Assembly: GCA_964567995.1 (NCBI GenBank)
Contig: CAZMOB010000003.1
Span: 62,001-126,000, forward strand
Direction of reading: 5' to 3'
DNA from: JAGOTP01 sp964567995
GTDB taxonomy: Bacteria; Patescibacteriota; Patescibacteriia; 2-12-FULL-60-25
DNA length: 64,000 bases
Notes under the pieces: generated by a model
Told to the model about the DNA's origin: nothing
Database searches by the model: none
What the model saw: the letters and a program-made list of their open reading frames with translations, nothing else
Program-made: the position numbers and the translations under genes
Shown here: piece after piece, positions 8,551 to 16,349 of the stretch
Layout of the letters: each line of letters starts with the position of its first letter
How positions within the stretch are numbered: position 1 is the first letter of the stretch

Positions 8551-8626
8551 TGGAGCCGAAGACCGGGCTTGAACCGGTGACCTGCGGTTTACAAAACCGC
8601 TGCTCTACCAACTGAGCTACTTCGGC
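8551..8626 (-). tRNA. tRNA-Thr (anticodon TGT)
   Basis: Minus strand acceptor arms GCCGAAG (8620-8626) and CTTCGGC (8555-8561), discriminator T, and an encoded CCA at 8551-8553. The anticodon loop TTTGTAA between GCGGT and ACCGC gives TGT. Confidence 0.96.
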
Positions 8627-8696
8627 AAACGATGGCTTAAAGCAGGCGTAGAATAGGGGTATTTTGAGGGAACGTCAACGTGCATAGAACCTCAAC

Positions 8697-9068
8697 CTAG
8701 CCATGCGCTGTGGATTCATGACGCGTCATTCGATGCGCAAGAGCCGCTAGCTCAACTTCTTGCTTCTGATAGAGACCAATAAACCCATCAACATGCTGGA
8801 TGACTTGATGTCGGAAAGATTGGATTTCAGTTGGTATTTCACTGCGTACGGCCCGAAATTCTCCCCACACTTCTTTTCGGAACGCATTTAATCCCTCATG
8901 GAATTCATCCCACATCACAGCATTGTCTTTCAAGAACTCAACGGTTTCTTGAACGTCTTTTAAATCAGTCGTATTTTCAGCAACCTGTTTAGATAGCACT
9001 TTAAAATCGCTAGATAGACCTTGGATGGCATTCAAGATCTCACGATTCGAAGGTTCGCGGGTCGGCAT
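8697..9068 (-). CDS. Coiled-coil protein, copy B (123 aa)
   Basis: Paralogue of the protein at 945-1340 in the opposite orientation, unknown function. It shares MPTREPSNREILNAI, the DLKDVQETVEFLK core and the HVDGFIGLYQKQE C-terminal helix, but lacks eight residues of copy A's coil. All-helical, soluble, charged. An in-frame upstream start would add 23 residues that lie across the conserved promoter block and are not shared by copy A, so MPTREPS is taken as the start. Synonymous and a few non-synonymous differences show that the copies have diverged and that both have kept an open frame. Confidence 0.85.
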   Translation of the reverse strand: MPTREPSNREILNAIQGLSSDFKVLSKQVAENTTDLKDVQETVEFLKDNAVMWDEFHEGLNAFRKEVWGEFRAVRSEIPTEIQSFRHQVIQHVDGFIGLYQKQEVELAALAHRMTRHESTAHG

Positions 9069-9145
9069 AGGAGAAAAATAGCAAAAGGGGTTCGAGGCTG
9101 CAGCTACTCCGTTCCATGAATTGAGGGGCGGTGTCAAGAGTCGTA
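9069..9145 (-). promoter_or_regulatory. Upstream region of coiled-coil gene copy B
   Basis: Minus-strand block TTGACACCGCCCCT...CATGGAACGG followed by extended -10 TG-n-TATTTT ending about 7 nt before the ATG, the same arrangement as copy A. Confidence 0.5.
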
Positions 9146-9207
9146 TTTTACTTAGAAAAGGCTTTATCTGAGCTAAAAAATACCCTTGCTTTCATGCATC
9201 CGCTTCA

Positions 9208-9288
9208 TTGACTTTTTGGCGATTTTATGCTATCCTTTCTCGTTCTGGAAGCCTCTCTATGGCTGCGAAATACTGGCCATAGAGAGGC
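9208..9288 (+). promoter_or_regulatory. Promoter and leader hairpin of the second G+C-rich gene
   Basis: TTGACT (9208-9213), 17-nt spacer, TATCCT (9231-9236). Predicted start near 9243. The leader of about 95 nt contains a perfect 12-bp inverted repeat, GCCTCTCTATGG (9251-9262) with CCATAGAGAGGC (9277-9288), loop 14 nt. Confidence 0.8.
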
Positions 9289-9337
9289 GACCGGAACAGC
9301 ACTTTCGCTCAATTCAACCGGTCTGCTTGAGAAAGCA

Positions 9338-9763
9338 ATGGATCAAGTCATTCAAGCAATCTTGGACGGTCTTCGACCGATGATCAGGGCCCTGATCGAG
9401 CAACTCATCCGGATGTACCGAGAAGAGCTCGACCACCTCACCCAGCTCTACGCCGGAGAGATCGCCCGTCTGCGTGGCGAGATGAGCCGGGTCGCGGACG
9501 ACCACATGCGTCAGATGGTGACTTCAGGCTTCAACGCCATCGGCCACGGACTCTGGACGATCATCGTCGCCAACGTAGCCATCTCGGTCATCGTCGGCAT
9601 CGCACTCGGGGTCCTCCTCTTCTTCGTCGTCAGGTACAAGTGGCGGCGGTGGAGGTGGGAACCCAAGATGCTCGCAGCAACCCAGCGGCAGAACACGCTC
9701 TTGGAGGAGCAGAACAAGCTCCTCGCGGCACTGGTCGAACAAAAGACCGGCCACAAACCCTAA
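9338..9763 (+). CDS. Small single-pass membrane protein with flanking amphipathic helices (141 aa)
   Basis: Function unknown. The N-terminal part (MDQVIQAILDGLRPMIRALI) and residues 30-60 form amphipathic or coiled helices. One strong membrane segment follows at about residues 73-96 (WTIIVANVAISVIVGIALGV), then a basic RYKWRRWRW stop-transfer and a C-terminal coiled coil (RQNTLLEEQNKLLAALVEQK), which places the C-terminus in the cytoplasm. Start 9338 is chosen because longer in-frame starts begin upstream of the predicted transcription start; GAGAAAG precedes it. The G+C-rich composition differs from the flanking DNA. It may oligomerise through its coils. Confidence 0.75.
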   Translation: MDQVIQAILDGLRPMIRALIEQLIRMYREELDHLTQLYAGEIARLRGEMSRVADDHMRQMVTSGFNAIGHGLWTIIVANVAISVIVGIALGVLLFFVVRYKWRRWRWEPKMLAATQRQNTLLEEQNKLLAALVEQKTGHKP

Positions 9764-9803
9764 CCTCGGACTGGACCGCCGAGCCTAAACAATCGGGTCC
9801 ACC

Positions 9804-9829
9804 GGGCGCGCCGAACTCAGCGCGCGCCC
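9804..9829 (+). terminator. G+C-rich hairpin after the 141-aa gene
   Basis: GGGCGCGC (9804-9811) pairs with GCGCGCCC (9822-9829). No T-run follows. A second short dyad, GATTC/GAATC, lies about 20 nt further on. Confidence 0.55.
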
Positions 9830-9894
9830 AGGAACCAGAGCACCGATTCTCTGAATCGACGCTGCGGCTCCTGAAAAGAATAAACGAGGCGACC

Positions 9895-11298
9895 CTACTT
9901 CAATCGCTTTTTCACTTCCTGTTTAAACTGCTCCCCTCTTACTTTATAATTGGGGAATAATCCGAAGCTTGCACAGGCTGGAGACAGCAAAACTACATCT
10001 CCAGGCTGAGCTAACTCGTTCGCCGCCTGAACCATGGACGGCATGTCTGCACACCCCTCGATGAGGGGAATTTTGTGTTCATGTATTGCAAGTGCCTGCT
10101 TGATCCGTTCCCACTCAATGCCAATTCCCACGATCCCTCGAATATTCACGTCGACGATGATTTTGGCTAATTCGGTAAAATCACTCTTCTTGGTAGAACC
10201 ACCGAGAATCAACACCTTGGGAGCGGTAAACGCTTGGATCGCTGCGATGGCTGTTTCTGGGGTTGTTGAGAATGAATCGTCGTAATATTTTATTCCATCG
10301 ACTTCGCCGACATATTCCAGGCGATGTTCCAAGCCATGAAACTCTTTGAGTACACGCTGAATAGATGCAATCGAGACGCCCGCCGAATGTGCCGCCATCG
10401 AAGCGGCGCAGACGTTTTCATGATTATGCTGGCCCGGAAGGGCAACCTCGGCCGTTTTGATCACGAACTCCTCCTTTCCATGCATTCGAAACCACACAGC
10501 TCCATCGCGCACAAAACAGCCATCCACCTCATCTATAGAGGTACGGCTGACTTGATAGATCGTAGCCGGCGTTACTTCTTGTGAACCGATGGTCGCTGGG
10601 TAGTCTCGATTCAACACAGCAATATCCTTAGCCGTTTGGAATTTTACGATCGTACGTTTTGCTTCCACATACCCTTCTAAGGAATCGTGATAGTTCGCCG
10701 TGCCCGTCGTATCCGCTCCCAAATGTTCCGACGTGACCATCAGCATGACGGCAATGTGTGGACTCTTGTGCAAATCCTCTAACTGAAAACTCGACAGCTC
10801 CAGCACGACCATGGATTGAGACGTGAGCCGTTCAAGAAACGTAAAGGGTGGTTGGCCGATATTTCCCCCTAGATAGGCATCCATTCCTTCCGTCTTCAAC
10901 ATGCGATGAATCAACGTCGAGGTTGTGCCTTTGCCCTTTGTTCCCGTGACTCCGATGATCGGCGCTGGAGAGAGATCAAAGAACAGTTGGATCTGAGACG
11001 TAATGCGTACACCCGCTCGCTCAGCGGCAACCAATTCCGGACGAAAACGCCGCATACCTGGGCTTCGGACGATCATCTCGCAGCCATCCCACAGGGAAAA
11101 GGCCTTCGAACCGAATACACAACGCACACCACGCTGTTTCAGCTCCTGAAGGAGCGCTGGGTTCAGTTCTTTCTCTTCGCGCTCATCAAAAACAGTCACC
11201 GTCGCACCTTTCGCGACCAAAAAACGGGCACTCGATTCACCTTCGACTCCGAGACCAAAAACGCCGATACGTTTTTCCGTAAATGATGTCATGGTCAT
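9895..11298 (-). CDS. murD: UDP-N-acetylmuramoylalanine--D-glutamate ligase (467 aa)
   Basis: Cytoplasmic peptidoglycan precursor synthesis: adds D-Glu to UDP-MurNAc-L-Ala using ATP. N-terminal Rossmann-type UDP-binding domain (GVFGLGVEGESSARFL, 12-27), ATP-grasping Mur ligase loop GVTGTKGKGTT (116-126), the ELSSFQLE segment typical of MurD, and the C-terminal domain with YYDDSFSTTPETAIAAI and LSPACASFGLF. The length is normal. Its ATG overlaps the murI stop (ATGA), so D-Glu production and use are translationally coupled. A second ATG three codons in is an alternative start. Confidence 0.97.
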   Translation of the reverse strand: MTMTSFTEKRIGVFGLGVEGESSARFLVAKGATVTVFDEREEKELNPALLQELKQRGVRCVFGSKAFSLWDGCEMIVRSPGMRRFRPELVAAERAGVRITSQIQLFFDLSPAPIIGVTGTKGKGTTSTLIHRMLKTEGMDAYLGGNIGQPPFTFLERLTSQSMVVLELSSFQLEDLHKSPHIAVMLMVTSEHLGADTTGTANYHDSLEGYVEAKRTIVKFQTAKDIAVLNRDYPATIGSQEVTPATIYQVSRTSIDEVDGCFVRDGAVWFRMHGKEEFVIKTAEVALPGQHNHENVCAASMAAHSAGVSIASIQRVLKEFHGLEHRLEYVGEVDGIKYYDDSFSTTPETAIAAIQAFTAPKVLILGGSTKKSDFTELAKIIVDVNIRGIVGIGIEWERIKQALAIHEHKIPLIEGCADMPSMVQAANELAQPGDVVLLSPACASFGLFPNYKVRGEQFKQEVKKRLK

Positions 11299-12080
11299 AG
11301 GATAACCTGTTTAGCGAAACTTTGCGTAGAGACACCGAGGAGACGGAGGAGCTGGCTCATCTGTTCTGGATCACCGGTCGTAAAAAACTGATGTCGAGCA
11401 ATTCCTTCAGAAGTGAGCAAAGACCGCCCTTCGAGCAAGCGCTTCACCTGACGCGCAATCGCGGCTCCTGAGTCCAAAATGACAACGTCATCTCCAAGCA
11501 CTCGCTGCATCACCGACTTCAAAAAGGGGAAATGTGTACATCCCAATACCAGCGTATCGATCCGTGCATCCAGAAATGGCTGCAGCACTTCACGCACGAC
11601 TCGAAGCACAGATTCTCCTTCAATCTCACCTCGCTCGACCAATGGCACAAGTGCATCCGTTCCGATATTCAGGATCTGACAATCGGACGCAAACTCGTGA
11701 ATCAGTTGTTTTTGATACTCGCTTGCCGCTGTACGAGGGGTAGATAAAATACCAATTCGCTTCTGCTTAGATTCGGCAACTGCCGACTTCACGGCTGGCA
11801 CGGTTCCGACGAAAAGTGTTGCCGGATAAAGCGATCTTAATCGTTCGAGGGTCGTTACACTAATCGTGTTACAGGCTAATACGATTAAGGACACGCCTTG
11901 ATCAAGCAGATGATCTACTAATATCCGTGTCAGTCGCATGATCTCTGCTTCTGATTTCGTTCCATATGGACAATTCTTGGAATCACCTAGATAGATCGTC
12001 GAGACGCCGGGCAGCAACACCTGTAGATCTTTCCAGACCGTAAGCCCACCCACACCAGAATCAAGAATACCAATAGCCAT
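11295..12080 (-). CDS. murI: Glutamate racemase (261 aa)
   Basis: Converts L-Glu to D-Glu for the wall precursor made by the next gene, murD. The start is set at MAIGILDSGVGG, the family's N-terminus, instead of an upstream in-frame codon. The two catalytic cysteines are present: C70 in LACNTISVTTL and C181 in LGCTHFPFL. The substrate-loop motif GDSKNCPYG (32-40) is also visible. Upstream, dinB ends 44 nt earlier on the same strand. Confidence 0.97.
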   Translation of the reverse strand: MAIGILDSGVGGLTVWKDLQVLLPGVSTIYLGDSKNCPYGTKSEAEIMRLTRILVDHLLDQGVSLIVLACNTISVTTLERLRSLYPATLFVGTVPAVKSAVAESKQKRIGILSTPRTAASEYQKQLIHEFASDCQILNIGTDALVPLVERGEIEGESVLRVVREVLQPFLDARIDTLVLGCTHFPFLKSVMQRVLGDDVVILDSGAAIARQVKRLLEGRSLLTSEGIARHQFFTTGDPEQMSQLLRLLGVSTQSFAKQVIL

Positions 12081-12124
12081 AGATAGACAGGAGAATAGTC
12101 CCTCGCACATGAAACCACAAACCA

Positions 12125-13441
12125 CTAGACAACGTCTTCCACCACATCCACACCAACCGTTTTTCGAAACCCAATCCGATCCGGCGCCTCGTCTCCCAAA
12201 CTCATCATGGAACCAAACTGGATCGACTCTTCCCCATACCGATTCCGAATATGATCCATTGCTTTTGAAACTCGTTTCCAGGGTACGCCCGTGTCGACGG
12301 ATGTGAGGAGCGAGGAACCATCAAAACGCAGCTGGTCGCCTGGCGTGACGAGATTCCAAAACGTTACAGCCAAAAAGGAGACTTCTTCCTCCAAAGACCA
12401 TAGACGGTGAAGCAGATCACTCCCTTGCTGGATAAGAGTGAATGAATCATCCGCTGGTTCATGGAAGGCCTGCGTCAATGAACGCGTAAAACGAAACGGA
12501 AAGCCCCAGCCATGAATTTCGTCTTCATCGTCTTTCTTGCGGAGACCAACCGTAACGCTCATTCCACCAGCGCTTTTTCCGAGGGCTCGCATTCGCCGGG
12601 CGGCTCGTTCAAGTAAGCGTAAAAACACCGCAAAGACCAAGCCCTGCTCATTCACATGTCGTGGTACGCAATACGAATGCCCGACCGATTTGGGATCGGT
12701 GTGTCCATCAATAAAGTGGGCGTCGACATCCAAACCGGACAAAGCCGCCCAGAGAAAATAGCCGCTCTTCCCAAAGAGTCGGAGCAATTCCAGTGGCGCC
12801 GATCGCTTCACGTCGAACAAAGTATAAATCCCCGCTTTGTTCAATCGTCGTCGCAGACGACTGCCGATCCCGCACAGTGCATCGACTCGTAAACCCGCCA
12901 GCGTTTCATCAATGGTCATTGGATCAAACACGGTGAGTCCATTTGGTTTCTTGAGGTCCGAGGCGAGCTTTGCCAAACGACGATTCGAAGCAATTCCAAC
13001 GGAACACTTCAGCCACTCCCCAACCTCTTGCTGGATTCGCCACTGAACCTTAGAAAGCAACCAAGCCGCCTCAGCCGTATCCCGACACAAGCCGGTCAGC
13101 TCCACAAACGCCTCATCAATCGAATAATACTCGACTCGATCAGATACCTGACGCAAAATGGCAAATACACGGGCGATCACCGAACGATACTTTGCTGGTT
13201 CATTTTGAATAAACGCCGCTTCAGGCACCTTGTCTCGCGCCTCTTCAACCCGCATCCCCACTTTCATTCCAAACCGTTTCGCCTCGACCGATGCAGCGAT
13301 GATGCAGCCACGTTCATGCAGATAGGCACACACGCCCAAAGGCCTCCCCCGCAAGCGTGGATTCGCCTGTTGTTCGACACTCGCGAAGAACGAGTTCATG
13401 TCGATATGCGCGATGATGCGCGTGGAAGGTTTGAGATTCAT
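12125..13441 (-). CDS. dinB: Y-family DNA polymerase IV (438 aa)
   Basis: Translesion polymerase that bypasses DNA damage. N-terminal HIDMNSFFASVEQ (residues 12-24, metal ligand Asp14), SIDEAFVEL with catalytic D109/E110, helix-hairpin-helix thumb region (LCGIGSRLRRRLNKAGIYT), and a little-finger domain from about 240. It is longer than E. coli Pol IV (351) because of an extended C-terminus of about 80 residues without a recognisable beta-clamp motif by eye. The start MNLKPSTRIIAH is chosen from the family; no ribosome site is seen. It follows the small partner gene by 103 nt. Confidence 0.95.
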   Translation of the reverse strand: MNLKPSTRIIAHIDMNSFFASVEQQANPRLRGRPLGVCAYLHERGCIIAASVEAKRFGMKVGMRVEEARDKVPEAAFIQNEPAKYRSVIARVFAILRQVSDRVEYYSIDEAFVELTGLCRDTAEAAWLLSKVQWRIQQEVGEWLKCSVGIASNRRLAKLASDLKKPNGLTVFDPMTIDETLAGLRVDALCGIGSRLRRRLNKAGIYTLFDVKRSAPLELLRLFGKSGYFLWAALSGLDVDAHFIDGHTDPKSVGHSYCVPRHVNEQGLVFAVFLRLLERAARRMRALGKSAGGMSVTVGLRKKDDEDEIHGWGFPFRFTRSLTQAFHEPADDSFTLIQQGSDLLHRLWSLEEEVSFLAVTFWNLVTPGDQLRFDGSSLLTSVDTGVPWKRVSKAMDHIRNRYGEESIQFGSMMSLGDEAPDRIGFRKTVGVDVVEDVV

Positions 13442-13544
13442 AGCTTTATTTATCTGCACGCTTCTTCCCACACGTGCGTGGTCCCGCACGACTACCCAGG
13501 AGCTCATCGTCAGGAACCCCGCACGCACAGAAACAAGCAATGAT

Positions 13545-13784
13545 TCAAAGGAGCGGTACCTGTTCCAAAAACCACTTCCCTTGCAGCGGTAAAAACACCA
13601 AGCGAAAGGGATTCTCCATCACGTCCGTCACCGAAAAGAATTGGAGCTGTTCTCGCCCTTCTCTGCGTTCATGAATAAGATGCACTCGCTTCACCGCATA
13701 GGCCCGTGTTTGCCAGCGAAAGCGAAGCGGTCGAATGGTTCCGCGCGCGAAGACCACGATCACATCAATCGGCTCTCGTTCCAT
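13545..13784 (-). CDS. Small DinB-associated protein, DUF6504-like (79 aa)
   Basis: Unknown function. The sequence pattern (EREPIDVIVVFARGTIRPL; FRWQTRAYAVKRV; GKWFLEQV) resembles the small DUF6504-type proteins found next to dinB/dnaE2 in Actinobacteria; this match is from memory and not searched. Predicted to be an all-beta SH3-like fold. Start 13784 has GGAG 9 nt upstream; ATG 13799 lies within 2 nt of the predicted transcription start and would be leaderless, so both are possible. First gene of the operon with dinB, murI and murD. Confidence 0.75.
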   Translation of the reverse strand: MEREPIDVIVVFARGTIRPLRFRWQTRAYAVKRVHLIHERREGREQLQFFSVTDVMENPFRLVFLPLQGKWFLEQVPLL

Positions 13785-13807
13785 CGCGCGCGTCTCCATA
13801 TAGAACA

Positions 13808-13836
13808 AAAATAGAACAGATGAGTTCGATCGTCAA
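13808..13836 (-). promoter_or_regulatory. Promoter of the dinB-murI-murD operon
   Basis: Minus strand TTGACG (13831-13836), 17-nt spacer, TATTTT (13808-13813). Predicted start near 13801. No LexA-like box was recognised. Confidence 0.75.
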
Positions 13837-13862
13837 GACGGGGTTTTCCACCTTTTCACAAA

Positions 13863-13895
13863 AAACAAATCCGCTCTGTATAAGCGGATTTGTTT
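13863..13895 (-). terminator. Terminator of the metallopeptidase gene
   Basis: AAACAAATCCGCT (13863-13875) and AGCGGATTTGTTT (13883-13895) form a perfect 13-bp stem. The minus-strand exit continues with TTTTTTGTG. Symmetry would also allow plus-strand use. Confidence 0.85.
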
Positions 13896-13915
13896 GCAAA
13901 TCTTCTAAGAAAGAC

Positions 13916-16069
13916 CTATATCCCTGTCGGAGACGCTCCAAACGGAGCTGCAATCGTCCAGATCGGATCTCCAAGCACCGGTCGGAACAGTCGACGAATG
14001 TTGTAATTAATTCCCATACCCGGCGCCGAAGGACCATCAAATGTTCGATCCTCTGTCGACAAGAATGGAAGGCGTGTCATAACAAGAGCCACCACATCAG
14101 GACCAAATCGTTCATGCAACAACCACCAAAAACACTCGCCCGTTGCATAAGCGCGCGTAAAATCATACGGCTCACCTTCGCGGTAGTAAGGAAGAACAAT
14201 GCCATTTCTTTGAGCGATATACCCAGTCGCACGGCATTCATAAGAACCAGGACCCGTCTGCCCATTCAGGCGCTGAGGGATATATTGCGCTAATCCTTCG
14301 TTAAACACAGGATAGAAATTTGTTCCTACAACAAAGCGATGCACGAGCTCATGATCACCCTGCAGTCGATCCCAACGGGCCAACATCCAAGCGTGTTCAG
14401 GCAATCCTAGATCGATCTCCCGCAAATAATCCGCTTCCGTTTGGAAGTACCAATGCATGGGAAAATTCTCAGACCGTTCCCCACAACATGTACCCGTATA
14501 CTGACCGCTAGGATCAATCACATAGACCACCACGATCCGATCACTAAGTAAAAAAGGCGGTCTCCCTAATAACGTCTGTGTTTGCTGAACATCCGTCTTC
14601 AGTTTCTTTAAAGAAAATTTTCCGAAGGCTTCGGCATTTGGCCCAATATTCGGCAACAGAATTTGATATCTTCCTCCTTCACTCGATAGAGCCAAGATAC
14701 CACCCGCTCGCTCTTCTCGCTGATAGCCATCTACCTCCAACGCCAGCGCCCGAGCACGCCAATTCGTCGCGTTCACCTCTGATTCAGCAGGCGCCACCGC
14801 AATCGGAGGGACAGGAACTGGTTGAGAGACAGGCGGTTGAGATGGAACCATTGGAACTACGGAGCAATTGGTGTTCGTCAAACGAAACGGTACAGCTTGC
14901 ACAGACTCATAAGGAGAGAGCATCACTAACGTCACATTACCACTCCTTGCCGTCGGCACTTCTTCTCGATACACCAGCTCCCCCGAAGATCCTCCACCAA
15001 TCGGGAATGTTATCACCGATGATTCAGTCATGGTTCCATCACTCCTCCGCCACGCATACCGAACCGTTCCAGCCTTAGATGCGGTAATTCTGCCGCGAAC
15101 GATAAATGTATGGCTCGTACACGCGTTCACAGCTGCCGCGCCATCTAGGCTTACAGCAAGTGTAACTCGCTGCTCTGATACAGACTCCGAAACAGGCTCA
15201 ATTGAAGGCGTCTGCGCCGTCGCTCGACTACAGACGATTTCAAAAGGAGCTGGCCTAGAAACGATTCCTGAAGGACGTACAACGATAAAATGGACTGAAT
15301 TGCTTGTTGTTCGATTTGTTTCCGAGACCAGTTGGCGACGATACATTACCTCTCCTTCATTCGCGGCTCCACTTAAATCTACACTAAGTTCAGGCGTACG
15401 AAACCCATCTTCATAGACAAAATATCCCGTAGCCTGACCAGACGTAGTTCCAGAGACGCGTGCTCTCGCTGTCACGAGCTGTTCACATGCCCCTACAGGC
15501 GCTGTCTCAACCGTAACCTGAGCAGAGCTCACAATAAAAGAAGTCTGATTGCTCTGTTGAGGAGCATCCATGCTCTGCGAGGATCGAGACGATGGATCAA
15601 TCTCGATCGAAGCCAGCACTCGACTCGTCACAGGTTGCGCCAACCCACGCAAGAAGGCATAAGATGCCATCGTGGGGGCGAAATAAAAACGCTTCAAAGA
15701 ACCGGGCGCGACATACCAGAGCATTCCACCATCTTGAACAGCTAACAGAAATCGACCAGCTAGGCGTCTACGGAGTGCTACGTCTCCTCTTATCGAGCTA
15801 TTGTTCGCTGGAATCTTGGCAAGGTTTGCTTGACTCACACCAAGGGCGATCGGTCGCAATGCACGAATTGCCTCTTCCGCCGACGAGCCTAAGTCATGGC
15901 GCTTAGAGTTGAGCGGTGAAACGTACCAAAGATGCAGTGGAGCATCCCCTGTATACAGGAGCTTGCCCGCATATTCCGAAGTCGCAGCTCGAACAGAAGA
16001 TGAACTCGTCAGCCAAAGAAGCGCCACCAACACACCGAACAACAAAGAACGCCTAAGGGTCTTTCCCAT
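13916..16069 (-). CDS. Secreted gluzincin-like metallopeptidase with tandem LWYV modules (717 aa)
   Basis: Signal peptide (MGKTLRRSLLFGVLVALLWL). Two tandem modules of about 55 residues follow, HLWYVSPLNSKRHDLG and MLWYVAPGSLKRFYF, of a kind common in secreted Patescibacteria proteins. Then come two or three beta-rich Ig-like segments (about 180-400), a Pro/Val linker (PPVSQPVPVPPIAVAP), and a C-terminal peptidase-MA-like domain: zinc motif HELVH (573-577) and third ligand region NEGLAQYI with E591, the gluzincin pattern. Likely cuts a surface or host protein. A TATACT -10 sits about 9 nt before the ATG, so the mRNA is probably leaderless. Confidence 0.85.
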   Translation of the reverse strand: MGKTLRRSLLFGVLVALLWLTSSSSVRAATSEYAGKLLYTGDAPLHLWYVSPLNSKRHDLGSSAEEAIRALRPIALGVSQANLAKIPANNSSIRGDVALRRRLAGRFLLAVQDGGMLWYVAPGSLKRFYFAPTMASYAFLRGLAQPVTSRVLASIEIDPSSRSSQSMDAPQQSNQTSFIVSSAQVTVETAPVGACEQLVTARARVSGTTSGQATGYFVYEDGFRTPELSVDLSGAANEGEVMYRRQLVSETNRTTSNSVHFIVVRPSGIVSRPAPFEIVCSRATAQTPSIEPVSESVSEQRVTLAVSLDGAAAVNACTSHTFIVRGRITASKAGTVRYAWRRSDGTMTESSVITFPIGGGSSGELVYREEVPTARSGNVTLVMLSPYESVQAVPFRLTNTNCSVVPMVPSQPPVSQPVPVPPIAVAPAESEVNATNWRARALALEVDGYQREERAGGILALSSEGGRYQILLPNIGPNAEAFGKFSLKKLKTDVQQTQTLLGRPPFLLSDRIVVVYVIDPSGQYTGTCCGERSENFPMHWYFQTEADYLREIDLGLPEHAWMLARWDRLQGDHELVHRFVVGTNFYPVFNEGLAQYIPQRLNGQTGPGSYECRATGYIAQRNGIVLPYYREGEPYDFTRAYATGECFWWLLHERFGPDVVALVMTRLPFLSTEDRTFDGPSAPGMGINYNIRRLFRPVLGDPIWTIAAPFGASPTGI

Positions 16070-16123
16070 ATGACGACAGTATATCAGATCTTTCCATCAT
16101 TTTTCGCTCAACGATCAAACGTC

Positions 16124-16152
16124 TTGACCCCCGTCTCATTCTCCGTCATCCT
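16124..16152 (+). promoter_or_regulatory. tRNA-Leu promoter
   Basis: TTGACC (16124-16129), 17-nt spacer, CATCCT (16147-16152), about 20 nt before the tRNA. Confidence 0.7.
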
Positions 16153-16172
16153 AGCGAAGCAAAAGACTATCT

Positions 16173-16259
16173 GGGCGAGTGGCGGAACTGGCAGACGCAC
16201 TGGCTTCAGGTGCCAGCGATCGCAAGGTCATGAGGGTTCAAGTCCCTCCTCGCCCACCA
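16173..16259 (+). tRNA. tRNA-Leu (anticodon CAG), integration target
   Basis: Acceptor arms GGGCGAG (16173-16179) and CTCGCCC (16249-16255), discriminator A, encoded CCA at 16257-16259. Anticodon loop TTCAGGT in a CTGGC/GCCAG stem. A long variable arm (class II) is present. Its last 26 nt are part of a 29-bp repeat found again at 18532-18560. Confidence 0.96.
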
Positions 16260-16262
16260 ACA
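16234..16262 (+). repeat. Left attachment repeat (in the tRNA-Leu 3' end)
   Basis: 29-bp direct repeat beginning GGGTTCAAGTCC and ending CCACCAACA, covering T-arm, acceptor strand and CCA. Identical to 18532-18560. Confidence 0.92.
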
Positions 16263-16263
16263 T

Positions 16264-16290
16264 AAAGTCCGCTTACCATGCGGACTTTTT
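16264..16290 (+). terminator. tRNA-Leu terminator supplied by the element
   Basis: AAAGTCCGC (16264-16272) pairs with GCGGACTTT (16280-16288), then TTGATATC. It lies directly inside the left repeat. Confidence 0.75.
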
Positions 16291-16349
16291 GATATCATCA
16301 GGGTTTAGAAAAGTTCAAAATGCCTAACTGTGCCTAAATACCAACAAAA

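Noticed and set aside
8151..8615. Plus-strand frame ending ...GLEPVTCGLQNRCSTN
   Set aside because: Translation of tRNA-Thr and of antisense bL33, a well-known annotation artefact.
11295..11298. Possible use of UGA as a sense codon (as in Gracilibacteria)
   Set aside because: UGA ends murI in the ATGA overlap and also ends alkD and fur at their expected lengths.
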